Below are positions 1 through 8,793 of a stretch of 64,000 bases of DNA, one piece after another. The DNA is from Tissierella sp032104385 (GTDB lineage: Bacteria > Bacillota > Clostridia > Tissierellales > Tissierellaceae). The notes below the pieces were generated by a model that saw only the letters and a program-made list of their open reading frames with translations, made no database searches and had not been told where the DNA came from. Position 1 is the stretch's first letter, and every line of letters starts with the position of its first letter. Where the stretch lies: NCBI RefSeq assembly GCF_032104385.1, contig NZ_DAMCHJ010000003.1, positions 248,001 through 312,000 of the forward strand. Reading direction: 5' to 3'. Position numbers and translations under genes: made by a program.

Positions 1-1048
1 TGGTGAGAACTTGAGTTTGACCCCTTGTAAATAATCCTGAACCATGAGTTCTTGGAAGTAAACCTACATCTGTTGTAATAGGACGTATCTCATCAACCTT
101 CCTATTATCTGGTCTTTTACCATCCTCAATAATTAGTCTTCTTACTTCTTCTTTTAACATATCTTCTATTATCCCATTAATATCTTGTTCTGATTCAGGA
201 TATTCTTCTAAAAACACTTCTTTAATTTCTTTATTTACGTTATCAATATTATTTAATCTTTCTTGTTTCTCAAAAGTATTAATAGCATCAATTAATTTTT
301 TTCTACCAAATTCAATAATTTTTTCTCTAATTTCTTCATTTGGCTTAAATAAATTATATTCTTCCTTAGTTTTTCCTATTTCCTCTGCGATATCTTCAAT
401 AAATTCACATAATTTCACAATTTCACCATGTGCTGTTAAAATACCTTCTAGCATTACCTCTTCTGTAATCTCATTAGCACCTGCTTCCACCATCATTATA
501 GCATCTTTAGTCCCTGCCACTACTAAATGTATTTCAGATTTATCTCTTTCTTCACTAGTTGGATTTATAACAAATTTTCCATCTATTAAGCCAATTAATA
601 CTGAACCTGTTGGCCCATTAAATGGTATATCTGATATGGATAATGCTATTGAAGAGCCAATCATTGCAACTATTTCTGGTGAATGATCTTGGTCAACTGA
701 TAAAACAGTAGCTATGACTTGTACATCATTTCTATATCCATCTGGAAATAATGGTCTAAGAGGCCTATCTATAAGTCTTGAAGTTAAAATTGCTTTTTCA
801 CTTGGTCTACCTTCTCTTTTAATAAATCCACCTGGTATTTTACCTACTGAATATAATTTCTCTTCATAGTCAACGCTAAGTGGGAAAAAATCTATACCTT
901 CTCTTGGTTCTTTAGAAGCTGTAGCAGTCGCTAAGACTACTGTATCACCATATTGTACCATACAAGCTCCATTAGCCTGTTCTGCTACCTTACCTATGGT
1001 TACAGTAAGATCTCTACCAGCCAATTTATACTGGAATTTTCTTTCCAT
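1..1048 (-). CDS. pnp: Polyribonucleotide nucleotidyltransferase (PNPase), N-terminal part, cut by window edge
   Basis: Phosphorolytic 3'-5' exoribonuclease of mRNA decay. About 349 codons are visible from an ATG preceded by AGGAGG, beginning MERKFQYKLAGRDLTVTIG. They cover the first RNase PH fold, the helical linker and the start of the second RNase PH fold (RPDNRKVDEIRPITTD, near residue 312). The S1 and KH RNA-binding domains expected at the C-terminus lie beyond position 1. It follows rpsO as in most bacteria, so it is probably co-transcribed with it. Truncation is due to the window only; the frame is intact throughout. Confidence 0.97.
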   Translation of the reverse strand, partial: MERKFQYKLAGRDLTVTIGKVAEQANGACMVQYGDTVVLATATASKEPREGIDFFPLSVDYEEKLYSVGKIPGGFIKREGRPSEKAILTSRLIDRPLRPLFPDGYRNDVQVIATVLSVDQDHSPEIVAMIGSSIALSISDIPFNGPTGSVLIGLIDGKFVINPTSEERDKSEIHLVVAGTKDAIMMVEAGANEITEEVMLEGILTAHGEIVKLCEFIEDIAEEIGKTKEEYNLFKPNEEIREKIIEFGRKKLIDAINTFEKQERLNNIDNVNKEIKEVFLEEYPESEQDINGIIEDMLKEEVRRLIIEDGKRPDNRKVDEIRPITTDVGLLPRTHGSGLFTRGQTQVLT

Positions 1049-1119
1049 GCAATACCTCCTTAAATTTTAATATATTTATTATATCCTTATTTCATAAAAA
1101 ATATCTAGAATAAATCAAT

Positions 1120-1140
1120 AGAGCGGGATAATCCCGCTCT
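1120..1140 (-). terminator. rpsO-pnp intergenic hairpin
   Basis: A perfect inverted repeat, AGAGCGGGAT-A-ATCCCGCTCT, lies just after the rpsO stop codon. The T-rich stretch after it on the minus strand is interrupted (ATTGATTTATT), so termination is probably partial. In other bacteria a hairpin at this place serves as an RNase III processing site for pnp autoregulation; that role here is inference. Confidence 0.6.
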
Positions 1141-1142
1141 TA

Positions 1143-1409
1143 TTAACCTCTGATGCCTAATTTTTCAATTAAAGAACGATATCTTTCAATATCATTATTT
1201 TGTAAATATTTTAAAAGGCCTCTTCTTTGACCTACCATTTTAAGTAATCCTCTTCTAGAATGGTGATCCTTTTTATGAGCTTTTAAATGCTCATTTACAG
1301 AATTAATTCTGTGTGTTAAAATTGCAATTTGTACCTCTGGTGAACCTGTATCACCTTCGTGCAATTTATAATCATTAATTATTTGTTCTTTAACTTCTTT
1401 TGTTAACAT
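1143..1409 (-). CDS. rpsO: 30S ribosomal protein S15
   Basis: Primary 16S rRNA-binding protein of the small-subunit platform, 88 residues, the normal family length. It begins MLTKEVKEQIINDYKLHEGD and contains the conserved GSPEVQIAILTHRI and HHSRRGLLKMVGQRR segments that contact helices 20-22 of 16S rRNA. The ATG is preceded by GGAGGTG. It has its own promoter and a structured leader upstream and is followed by a hairpin and then pnp. Confidence 0.98.
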   Translation of the reverse strand: MLTKEVKEQIINDYKLHEGDTGSPEVQIAILTHRINSVNEHLKAHKKDHHSRRGLLKMVGQRRGLLKYLQNNDIERYRSLIEKLGIRG

Positions 1410-1490
1410 AAATACACCTCCAAATTTTAATATACTCCTATAGCTTTGTAAGACGCCGAGGATACGTTAAACATAGCAATAGGTAATGTA
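1410..1490 (-). promoter_or_regulatory. rpsO 5' leader, possible S15 autoregulatory element
   Basis: Between the promoter and the rpsO Shine-Dalgarno lies a leader of about 80 nt that can fold. CCTATTGCT (1483-1475) pairs with AGCTATAGG (1445-1437), nine positions with one mismatch, enclosing a GC-richer segment around 1453-1466. S15 represses its own mRNA through leader structures in several phyla. I see a foldable leader in the right place but could not match it to a named family. Confidence 0.4.
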
Positions 1491-1498
1491 CCAATATT

Positions 1499-1527
1499 AT
1501 AGTATCATAATAAACAATAAATGTAAA
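1499..1527 (-). promoter_or_regulatory. Sigma-A promoter for rpsO(-pnp)
   Basis: TTTACA (1527-1522), a 17-base spacer, then TACTAT (1504-1499), on the minus strand directly after the ribF coding region. Both hexamers match the housekeeping consensus at five (-35) and four (-10) of six positions and the spacing is optimal. Confidence 0.65.
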
Positions 1528-1529
1528 TA

Positions 1530-2444
1530 TTATTGTCTTAATTTAATCATTCCAATATCAATTTTCATTTGTTCTATCAAGGCTTCTTTATTTTCAAATT
1601 TAATATCATTTCTAAGAAAATCTAAAAATTCAATTTCCAGTATATTTCCATATACATCCCCATCAAAATCTAGAATATAAGTTTCTATCTTTAGCACATC
1701 TTCATTAAAAGTAGGATTATATCCAATATTTGTAGCCGAAACATATATCTTACCATCTATTATGGTATTGGTCATATATACTCCATTTTTAGGTATTACA
1801 TAATTATCAATAGGTTCTATATTAGCTGTGGGAAATCCTAATTTATTTCCTCTGTTTTTTCCTGGTATAACTTTTCCTATAATAGAATATGGTCTACCTA
1901 GCATTTTTGAAGAAAGAGAAATATTTCCATCTGCTATTAAACTTCTAATATTAGAACTACTTATAATATCTTTATCCCTATAAATTGGGTCTAATACAAT
2001 TACACCTATATTATAGTCTTTTCCAAGTTTCATCAAATACTTAGAATCTCCAGAAGCTTTATATCCAAATCTATAATCAAATCCTACAACAAGTAACTTA
2101 CCATTCATTTTATTTATGATAATATCCTTAATAAAATCTTCTCCTGATAATTTCATAATTTTATCATCAAAATTTAATATATAAATAATGTCTACACCTA
2201 AATCCTTCGCAATCTTAAATTTTTGTTGATTGTTGGTTATCATCTTAGGTTTACTATTATTTATTATGGATTTAGTATGACTTTTGAATAGTAAAAGTGA
2301 AGACTTTATACCTAATTCTTTTGATTTAGATATCATGGTTTTAATTAGTTCCTGATGTCCTATATGAATTCCATCAAAATTTCCTAAGGCTATAGCCGTA
2401 TTAAATCTTGTTTCATTATAATTTGATAGTTCTATAATCTCCAT
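1530..2444 (-). CDS. ribF: Bifunctional riboflavin kinase / FMN adenylyltransferase
   Basis: Converts riboflavin to FMN and FMN to FAD, 304 residues. The N-terminal nucleotidyltransferase domain shows GNFDG (residues 21-25) and HIGH (27-30); the C-terminal kinase domain shows RGNKLGFPTAN near residue 200. I place the start at the ATG at 2444. A GTG three codons upstream is part of the AAGGTGG ribosome-binding sequence and has no site of its own. It lies 10 bases after truB, the usual neighbour in Bacillota, and ends three bases before the rpsO promoter. Confidence 0.95.
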   Translation of the reverse strand: MEIIELSNYNETRFNTAIALGNFDGIHIGHQELIKTMISKSKELGIKSSLLLFKSHTKSIINNSKPKMITNNQQKFKIAKDLGVDIIYILNFDDKIMKLSGEDFIKDIIINKMNGKLLVVGFDYRFGYKASGDSKYLMKLGKDYNIGVIVLDPIYRDKDIISSSNIRSLIADGNISLSSKMLGRPYSIIGKVIPGKNRGNKLGFPTANIEPIDNYVIPKNGVYMTNTIIDGKIYVSATNIGYNPTFNEDVLKIETYILDFDGDVYGNILEIEFLDFLRNDIKFENKEALIEQMKIDIGMIKLRQ

Positions 2445-2454
2445 GTATACCACC

Positions 2455-3345
2455 TTATATTATTAAAACTTTATCCATCTTTAAGTAAAATTTAGAATCT
2501 ATATTACTAATTTTGCCTATTCCAATAAATATATCTTTACAATATACTCTAAGTAATTTATCCACCTTACTTTCCTCCATAGAATCAAATCGTAATACCA
2601 CTCCATTTATTAATTTTGAATATAAATGTTCTGGAACAATAAATTCTTCTAAATGATATAATGCCTTGTCCATAGGAGTAATGATTTTAGGAATCTCTTC
2701 CGAATTTAATTTTCTAATATATTCAATACTATATGAATTATCAATCTTAAAATTTCCTACACCTACCCTTAGTAAATATGACATATATCCGTAGGTGCCT
2801 AAGTCCACCCCAATATCATCACATAATGTTCTAATATAAGTACCTCTGGAGCATCTTGTATAAAACATAACTTTCTTACAATCTTCCATGTTCAATATTT
2901 TTTGTTCATATATTATAATATTTCGGGGATTACGCTCAACAGTTTTTCCCTCGCGTGCCAATTCATAAAGCTTTTTTCCTTTATGTTTTAATGCTGAGTA
3001 CATAGGCGGCAATTGAGATATATGTCCATTATATTTAGACATGACAGTTATAATATCTTCCTCATTAACACAATTGTTAGAAGAAGATATTATCTTTCCA
3101 TCTATATCTTGAGTATCAGTTCTATATCCTAATGTTAGCTCTCCTATATATTCTTTATCACTATCAAGAAGATATTCAGAAATCCTAGTAGCTTTGCCTA
3201 TACATAAAGGCAATACTCCAGATGCATTTGGATCTAAAGTTCCTGTGTGTCCAATCTTTTTAGTTTTTAATGTCTTTCTCAATAGATTTACAGCATCATG
3301 AGAAGTCATTCCCCTAGGCTTAAAGAAGTTTATTACACCATTCAT
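2455..3345 (-). CDS. truB: tRNA pseudouridine(55) synthase
   Basis: Makes pseudouridine 55 in the T-arm of tRNAs. 296 residues, normal length. The catalytic motif GHTGTLDPNASGVLPL carries the nucleophile Asp38, and the substrate-binding CSRGTYIRTLCDDIG segment is near residue 165. A short C-terminal region after residue about 235 is where a PUA-like domain sits in the family. ATG start behind AGGTGATTAT. It sits between nrnA (8 bases) and ribF (10 bases) in the infB-rbfA cluster. Confidence 0.96.
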   Translation of the reverse strand: MNGVINFFKPRGMTSHDAVNLLRKTLKTKKIGHTGTLDPNASGVLPLCIGKATRISEYLLDSDKEYIGELTLGYRTDTQDIDGKIISSSNNCVNEEDIITVMSKYNGHISQLPPMYSALKHKGKKLYELAREGKTVERNPRNIIIYEQKILNMEDCKKVMFYTRCSRGTYIRTLCDDIGVDLGTYGYMSYLLRVGVGNFKIDNSYSIEYIRKLNSEEIPKIITPMDKALYHLEEFIVPEHLYSKLINGVVLRFDSMEESKVDKLLRVYCKDIFIGIGKISNIDSKFYLKMDKVLII

Positions 3346-3353
3346 ATAATCAC

Positions 3354-4325
3354 CTAAAACACTTTCTTTAATTCATCTAAAATTAATTTTTCAGTAACAT
3401 CCATAGGAGAATTAATTGTACAGCCTGCTGCTCTTATATGTCCTCCTCCATTAAAGTTAGCACAAATAGCAGATACATCTATAAATCTTTTACTTCTCAT
3501 GCTAACTTTGATTTCATTCTCTTTAAATTCTTTAAGTATAATTCCTACCTCAACAGGAGCAATTTCCCTTATGAATGAAACTATACCTTCAGTATCTTCC
3601 ATCTTAGCATTAGCCTTATTAGCCATATCTTGAGTTACTTTTATTAAAGCAACCTTATTATCAAAATATAAACTCAAAGTTTCTAAGGATTTTATGAATA
3701 ACATAGTTCTCTCTAAGCTTTTATTCTGATATAAATTTATATTTATATTACTTTTATCAATTCCTATATCTATTAATTCTGCAACAATTTTATGAGTTTC
3801 TGCACTAGTATTATCATACATAAAACTGCCAGTATCCGAACTTATTGCAGTATAAATACAAGAAGCTATATCTTTATCTATGGGAATGCTCATTTTCTTT
3901 ATTAAATTATATACTAATTCACCAGTTGCTGCCGCGTTACTATCTACAATATTTATATGTCCAAAATTTGTATTACTAATATGATGATCAATGTTAATTA
4001 TAGTTTTAGCTTCATTTAATAATTCTTTGTTTTTGCCTAATCTATTTTCATCACTAGTATCTAAAGCGATAAAAACATCTATATTATCACTATTATTAAA
4101 CTCTTTAATCTCATTTAAATTTGGAAGAAATAGAAAATCAGAAGGAATATCATCAGTTTTGATGATATAAACCTTATGATTTATCTTCTTAATTGCCATC
4201 CATAAAGCTAGAATAGAGCCAATATTATCACCATCAGGGTGAACATGAGAAGCAATATATATACTTTTACTTTCTTTGATTTTTTTAATCGCCATATCAA
4301 ATGAAAATTCAATATTATTCACCAT
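3354..4325 (-). CDS. nrnA: DHH/DHHA1 family oligoribonuclease / pAp phosphatase
   Basis: Degrades short RNA oligonucleotides and dephosphorylates 3'-phosphoadenosine 5'-phosphate in characterised relatives such as B. subtilis NrnA. 323 residues. Metal-binding motifs are HVHPDGDNIGS (27-37), ALDTSD near residue 87 and DHH near residue 117. The DHHA1 substrate-binding motif GGGHIRAAG is near residue 300. The start overlaps the rbfA 3' end by 11 bases, which suggests translational coupling. Membership of the NrnA branch rather than a c-di-NMP phosphodiesterase rests on length and the lack of membrane or PAS domains. Confidence 0.9.
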   Translation of the reverse strand: MVNNIEFSFDMAIKKIKESKSIYIASHVHPDGDNIGSILALWMAIKKINHKVYIIKTDDIPSDFLFLPNLNEIKEFNNSDNIDVFIALDTSDENRLGKNKELLNEAKTIINIDHHISNTNFGHINIVDSNAAATGELVYNLIKKMSIPIDKDIASCIYTAISSDTGSFMYDNTSAETHKIVAELIDIGIDKSNININLYQNKSLERTMLFIKSLETLSLYFDNKVALIKVTQDMANKANAKMEDTEGIVSFIREIAPVEVGIILKEFKENEIKVSMRSKRFIDVSAICANFNGGGHIRAAGCTINSPMDVTEKLILDELKKVF

Positions 4326-4695
4326 TTCTATCTTCCTTAAATAAATTAGAATCCTTGTTTACCTCTTCAATTAACTTAGACATATAAATTCCCTGCTCTA
4401 TTGATTCATCTAAGATAAAAATTGGTTCTGGAGCATATCTTAAATCAATTCTACTGCTTATTTCTTTTCTTATAAATCCTTTTGCACTTTCTAAACCTAA
4501 TAATGTATTTTCCTTTTCTTCTTTGTTTCCAAATACTGAAACATAAATCTTTGCATATCTTAAATCCCTAGTTACTTCCACCTTCGTTATAGTTGTCATG
4601 GAATTAACCCTTGGGTCTTTAAGACCATTATAAATTAACTCCGAAACAACTCTTTTTACTTCTTCGGAAATTCGATTAAGTCTTTTATTATTCAT
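4315..4695 (-). CDS. rbfA: Ribosome-binding factor A
   Basis: Small KH-fold maturation factor of the 30S subunit, about 126 residues. It contains NRISEEVKRVVSELI, DPRVNSMTTITKVEVTRDL and the typical RYAPEPIFILDES end of the KH fold. The start is set at the ATG at 4695, preceded by AGGTGGGG. A longer in-frame version from a TTG would place its first codons inside infB and ahead of that site. It follows infB, as is usual, but without the YlxP-type gene that separates them in Bacillus. Confidence 0.95.
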   Translation of the reverse strand: MNNKRLNRISEEVKRVVSELIYNGLKDPRVNSMTTITKVEVTRDLRYAKIYVSVFGNKEEKENTLLGLESAKGFIRKEISSRIDLRYAPEPIFILDESIEQGIYMSKLIEEVNKDSNLFKEDRNGE

Positions 4696-4705
4696 TTCCC
4701 CACCT

Positions 4706-6829
4706 CTATTTCTCAACTTCTTTCAAAACATATGCTTCTAGTAAATCTCCCTCTTTAATATCATTATAATTTTCTAAGCCTAGTCCTGCCTCATATCCTG
4801 ATAATACTTCTTTAGCGTCATCTTTAAACCTTTTCAAAGATGATACATCTCCTTCAAATACAACAATATCATTTCTAAGAAGTCTAACTTTCCCATTTCT
4901 AGCTATCTTACCATCCAATACATAAATACCTGCTATAGTGCTTCCATTAGGTAATCTAAATGTAGCCCTAACTTCAGCTCTACCTATTACTTCTTCAATA
5001 ATTTTTGGTGCATGCATCCCTTTAATTGCAGCTTGGATATCTTCAATGGCTTCATAAATCACTCTATATGTTCTAACATCTACCTTTTCTCTTTTAGCTA
5101 CTTCAATAGCATTTAAATTTGGTCTAACGTTGAAACCAACAACAATAGCATTAGAAGCAGAAGCAAGCATAATATCAGATTCAGTGATTCCGCCTACACC
5201 ACCATGTATAATATTAGTTTTTACTTCCTCAGTATCAAGCTTTTCTAAAGATTGTTTTAATGCCTCAATTGAACCTCTAACATCGCCTTTGATTATAATA
5301 TTTAAATCTTTGATTTCGCCTAATTTTATTCTTTCAAATAAATCGTCTAGTGAAACCTTTTGATCAGATCTCATCTGTTCTGCTCTGACAATTTCCTTGT
5401 TTTTTTCAGCTAATGATCTAGCTATCTTCTCATCTTCCACAGCATATAATAAATCTCCTGCATTTGGAACCTCAGACAACCCAAGTATTACTACAGGCAT
5501 TGATGGTCCAGCCTTTTTGACTCTTTTCCCTTTGTCATCTAACATAGCCCTAACCCTACCAAAGGAAGAGCCAGAAACAACCATATCCCCTACTTGTAAT
5601 GTTCCTTTTTGAACTAATACAGTAGCTAATGGTCCCTTTCCTTTATCAAGCTGTGCTTCTACAATTGTACCTACTGCATTTCTATTTGGATTAGCTTTGA
5701 GTTCTTGCATTTCTGCAACAAGCAGTATCATTTCAAGCAATTCTTCAATTCCTACGCGATTTTTTGCAGATACAGGTACTGTTATAGTATCTCCACCCCA
5801 ATCCTCTGGAACCAAAGAATTTTCTACTAACTCTTGTTTAATTCTATCTACATTGGCTGTAGGTTTATCCATTTTATTAATTGCTACAATTATTGGAACA
5901 TTAGCAGCTTTTGCATGATTTATTGCCTCTATAGTCTGAGGCATAACCCCATCATCTGCTGCCACAACTAATATTGCAATATCAGTTACCTGTGCACCTC
6001 TAGCACGCATAGATGTAAAAGCTTCATGACCTGGAGTGTCTAAAAAACATATCTTTTTATTGTTAATATTTACGGCATAAGCACCTATATGCTGAGTAAT
6101 TCCCCCAGCTTCTGATTTTGTAACACTAGTTTCTTTAATAGCATCTAATAAAGACGTTTTACCATGGTCAACATGCCCCATTACTGTTACTATAGGTGCT
6201 CTAGTTTTTAAATCCTTTGGATCATCTTCATAATTCAGATTAAATTCTTCTTCTAATGATATATTGTTATCTTCTAAAACTTCTTTTACTTTTAATTCAA
6301 CACCAAATTCTTCAGCAACTATAATCGCTATATCTGAATCTATTGCTTGATTTTGATTTACCATTACACCTAATCCAATTAATTTAGAAATTATTTGTGA
6401 TGGACTTACATCTATTTTATCTGCTAAATCTTTTACAATGATATTACTTTCGATTTCTATAACAACCTCATTCCCTTCTTTACTAATTATATTGTTTTCT
6501 TTATTCATATTATTATTCTTTAACTTACTTTTATTTGACTGCTTCTTATTCTTATGTTTTTTATTGTTTTTATCTTCAATTATTTTTTCTTTAAAACTTT
6601 CTTCATGTTCCTTAGTACTTATGTCCTCATCAGTATTATCAGTCTTTTCATTTGAACTATCTTTTTCTTCATCATTTGATAATAATGATCTTATTATTTC
6701 AGCTTCTTCATTTTCCAAAGTACTCATATGATTCCCTACATTTATATCTAATTCAGAAATCTTTTCAATTAAATCTTTACTACTTATTCCCAATTCCCTT
6801 GCCAATTCATATATTCTAATTTTCTTCAT
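4706..6829 (-). CDS. infB: Translation initiation factor IF-2
   Basis: GTPase that brings initiator fMet-tRNA to the 30S subunit and promotes subunit joining. 707 residues. Two IF2-N modules are visible (residues about 2-50 and 128-180), separated by a Lys/Asn/Glu-rich disordered linker. The GTPase has GHVDHGKT (about 218-225), DTPGHEAF and NKMD. The C-terminal half holds the second beta-barrel and tRNA-binding domain. The ATG follows GGGGGT. It sits directly after the rnpM gene; the L7Ae-like ylxQ gene usually found between them is absent. Confidence 0.98.
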   Translation of the reverse strand: MKKIRIYELARELGISSKDLIEKISELDINVGNHMSTLENEEAEIIRSLLSNDEEKDSSNEKTDNTDEDISTKEHEESFKEKIIEDKNNKKHKNKKQSNKSKLKNNNMNKENNIISKEGNEVVIEIESNIIVKDLADKIDVSPSQIISKLIGLGVMVNQNQAIDSDIAIIVAEEFGVELKVKEVLEDNNISLEEEFNLNYEDDPKDLKTRAPIVTVMGHVDHGKTSLLDAIKETSVTKSEAGGITQHIGAYAVNINNKKICFLDTPGHEAFTSMRARGAQVTDIAILVVAADDGVMPQTIEAINHAKAANVPIIVAINKMDKPTANVDRIKQELVENSLVPEDWGGDTITVPVSAKNRVGIEELLEMILLVAEMQELKANPNRNAVGTIVEAQLDKGKGPLATVLVQKGTLQVGDMVVSGSSFGRVRAMLDDKGKRVKKAGPSMPVVILGLSEVPNAGDLLYAVEDEKIARSLAEKNKEIVRAEQMRSDQKVSLDDLFERIKLGEIKDLNIIIKGDVRGSIEALKQSLEKLDTEEVKTNIIHGGVGGITESDIMLASASNAIVVGFNVRPNLNAIEVAKREKVDVRTYRVIYEAIEDIQAAIKGMHAPKIIEEVIGRAEVRATFRLPNGSTIAGIYVLDGKIARNGKVRLLRNDIVVFEGDVSSLKRFKDDAKEVLSGYEAGLGLENYNDIKEGDLLEAYVLKEVEK

Positions 6830-6866
6830 ATTACATACCCCCTATTATATTTAAAGGTGATATCTC

Positions 6867-7142
6867 TTATTTCTCTAATTTCGATTGAATTATATCTTTC
6901 AGTTCTTCATATATATTAGTAGTTATTTCTACTTCTAAAACCCTAGAAAATTTTTTACCCTTTTGTGCAAGTTCCAAACACTCAAGATTAGAGCATATAT
7001 ATGCACCTCTACCATTCATCTTCCCAGTTATATCAATATTTACTTCATTCTCATTGCTCTTTACAACTCTTATTAATTCTTTTTTTGGTTTACCCTCACC
7101 ACAAGCAATACATTTTCTTAAAGGAACTTTTTTCTTTTTCAA
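6867..7142 (-). CDS. rnpM: YlxR/RnpM family RNA-binding protein
   Basis: A 91-residue YlxR-family protein. In B. subtilis YlxR (RnpM) binds and modulates RNase P. Visible family motifs are RKCIACGEGKPKKELIRVV and NGRGAYIC, with the two cysteine-containing turns and a basic N-terminus. It starts at TTG behind GAGGTGATTGT; no ATG is available. It lies 11 bases after nusA and 37 before infB. The symbol assumes conservation of the Bacillus role. Confidence 0.88.
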   Translation of the reverse strand: MKKKKVPLRKCIACGEGKPKKELIRVVKSNENEVNIDITGKMNGRGAYICSNLECLELAQKGKKFSRVLEVEITTNIYEELKDIIQSKLEK

Positions 7143-7153
7143 ACAATCACCTC

Positions 7154-8182
7154 TTATTCAATATCTTGATTGTATTGTGATTCCGATTTTATATCTATCT
7201 TCCAATTAGTCAATTTTGCTGCTAATCTAGCATTTTGACCTTCCTTGCCTATCGCCAAGGAAAGTTGATAATCTGGTACCACAACAACAGCAGATTTCTC
7301 CTTTTCATCAACTATTACATTTAGTACCTTAGAAGGACTTAAGCTATTAGCAATAAATTCTCCTATATCCTTACTCCAAATTACAATATCTATTTTCTCA
7401 CCCTTCAATTCATCGACTATAACTTTTACCCTACTACCTTTAAATCCTACACAAGAGCCAAGAGGATCTACATTGGGATCCTTTGAAAAAACTGAAATCT
7501 TAGTTCTAGATCCCGCCTCTCTAGATATAGAATATATTTCAACTATTCCATCATTGATTTCAGGAACCTCTAATTCAAATAGTCTTTTTACAAGATTAGG
7601 ATGAGATCTAGATAATGTTATTTGAGGTCCTTTTGTTGTCTTCTTAACTTCAGATATTAATAGTTTTAGTCTATCACCTTGTATTTGCTCAGAAGGTGGC
7701 AATATACCTTCTGTCTTACCTAAATCCACATATACATTATTTTTACTAATACGCTGAACTAATCCAGTAATTATTTCATTCTCCCTATTTATAAAATCAT
7801 CATAGATTACATCTCTTTCAGCATCTCTTATTCGTTGAATAACAACCTGTTTTGCAGTTTGTGCAGCTATTCGACCAAAATCTTTTGGTGTAATCTCTAT
7901 TTTTATAATATCACCAATTTGAAATCTATCATCAATTTCTTTAGCATCATTTAAATCTATTTCAAGATATTCATTTTCTACTATATCTACTACTTCTTTT
8001 AATGCTAGCACTTTCACCTTTCCAGTAGTTCTATCCATTTCAACTTCAACATTTTGAGATGCATTAAAATTTTTTTTATAACTGGAAATAAGCGCAGATT
8101 CTAGGGCATCAAATATTATATCCTTAGAAATGCCCTTCTCTTTTTCTATTTCATGAAGGGCATCAATAAAATCTCCATTCAT
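7154..8182 (-). CDS. nusA: Transcription termination/antitermination factor NusA
   Basis: Binds RNA polymerase and nascent RNA and affects pausing and intrinsic termination. 342 residues in the order N-terminal polymerase-binding domain (1-125), S1 domain (about 130-200, GLVQRISKNNVYVDLGKTEG) and tandem KH domains (about 225-335, with CVGFKGSRVKVI and LAIGKEGQNARLAA). The acidic C-terminal repeats of proteobacterial NusA are absent, as usual in Gram-positives. ATG start behind GGAGGTTTAATGA. It follows rimP by 13 bases. Confidence 0.97.
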   Translation of the reverse strand: MNGDFIDALHEIEKEKGISKDIIFDALESALISSYKKNFNASQNVEVEMDRTTGKVKVLALKEVVDIVENEYLEIDLNDAKEIDDRFQIGDIIKIEITPKDFGRIAAQTAKQVVIQRIRDAERDVIYDDFINRENEIITGLVQRISKNNVYVDLGKTEGILPPSEQIQGDRLKLLISEVKKTTKGPQITLSRSHPNLVKRLFELEVPEINDGIVEIYSISREAGSRTKISVFSKDPNVDPLGSCVGFKGSRVKVIVDELKGEKIDIVIWSKDIGEFIANSLSPSKVLNVIVDEKEKSAVVVVPDYQLSLAIGKEGQNARLAAKLTNWKIDIKSESQYNQDIE

Positions 8183-8195
8183 TCATTAAACCTCC

Positions 8196-8660
8196 TTAAA
8201 ATTTAACTGCCAATTTAATTAAAGCAATGCCTTCTCTTGATATTTTAATAATTTCATTAATTTCTGTTTTTAATACAATTACTTTTTCTTCGTATGATTC
8301 TAAAGTCCCTTCTATTATCTTTTTACCATTCACCGGCTGATATAGTTTGATTTCAATTTCTTTTCCTAAATTTCTTTTTAAATCTTTGTCAGTTTTTAAT
8401 GGTCTATCTAGTCCTGGAGATGAAACCTCTAAATAATATGGTACAGTAATAGGATCTTTCTCATCTAATTTATCGCTTAATAACTGGCTCATCCTCTGAC
8501 AATCATCTAAATTTATTCCACCAGGCTTATCTAAATATACTCTAAGAAAATTGTTAGAACCCTCTTTTACAAACTCTACATCCACTAATTCATATTTTAA
8601 CTCTTCTACTAATTCTTCAGATATTTCTTTGACAACCCCTATAATTCCCTTTTTATTCAA
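8196..8660 (-). CDS. rimP: Ribosome maturation factor RimP
   Basis: 30S assembly factor, 154 residues. It shows the family core YELVDVEFVKEGSNNFLRVY, DDCQRMSQLLSDKLDEKDPI and the signature YLEVSSPGLDRPLK, followed by an Sm-like C-terminal barrel. It starts at a TTG placed six bases after GGAGGTG, the only start supported by a ribosome-binding site. First gene of the nusA-infB operon. A weak promoter-like pair (TTGATT, 17 bases, TATTGA) lies just past the polC terminator, but I do not annotate it. Confidence 0.94.
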   Translation of the reverse strand: MNKKGIIGVVKEISEELVEELKYELVDVEFVKEGSNNFLRVYLDKPGGINLDDCQRMSQLLSDKLDEKDPITVPYYLEVSSPGLDRPLKTDKDLKRNLGKEIEIKLYQPVNGKKIIEGTLESYEEKVIVLKTEINEIIKISREGIALIKLAVKF

Positions 8661-8710
8661 TTAATTCACCTCCATAATAGTTTATTTATATCAATAGTTA
8701 GTTTAGAATA

Positions 8711-8739
8711 AAAAATCAAGAGTGGGTTAACCCACTCTT
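8711..8739 (-). terminator. Rho-independent terminator after polC
   Basis: A perfect 22-base palindrome, AAGAGTGGGTT/AACCCACTCTT (8739-8718), is followed on the minus strand by GATTTTTTATT. This classic stem plus U-tract separates polC from the rimP-nusA operon. Confidence 0.88.
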
Positions 8740-8793
8740 TCCCAGAAAAAATTTATTTTTGTCAAATTAATTATATCACAATTTAAAGAAAAA

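Noticed and set aside
1486..1680. Plus-strand open frame opposite ribF and the rpsO promoter
   Set aside because: Hydrophobic Ser/Ile-rich translation with no ribosome-binding site; it is the complement of real coding sequence.
8661..8740. Promoter for rimP-nusA (TTGATT, 17 bases, TATTGA)
   Set aside because: The hexamers are weak and the -35 overlaps the polC terminator tail; not enough to call.
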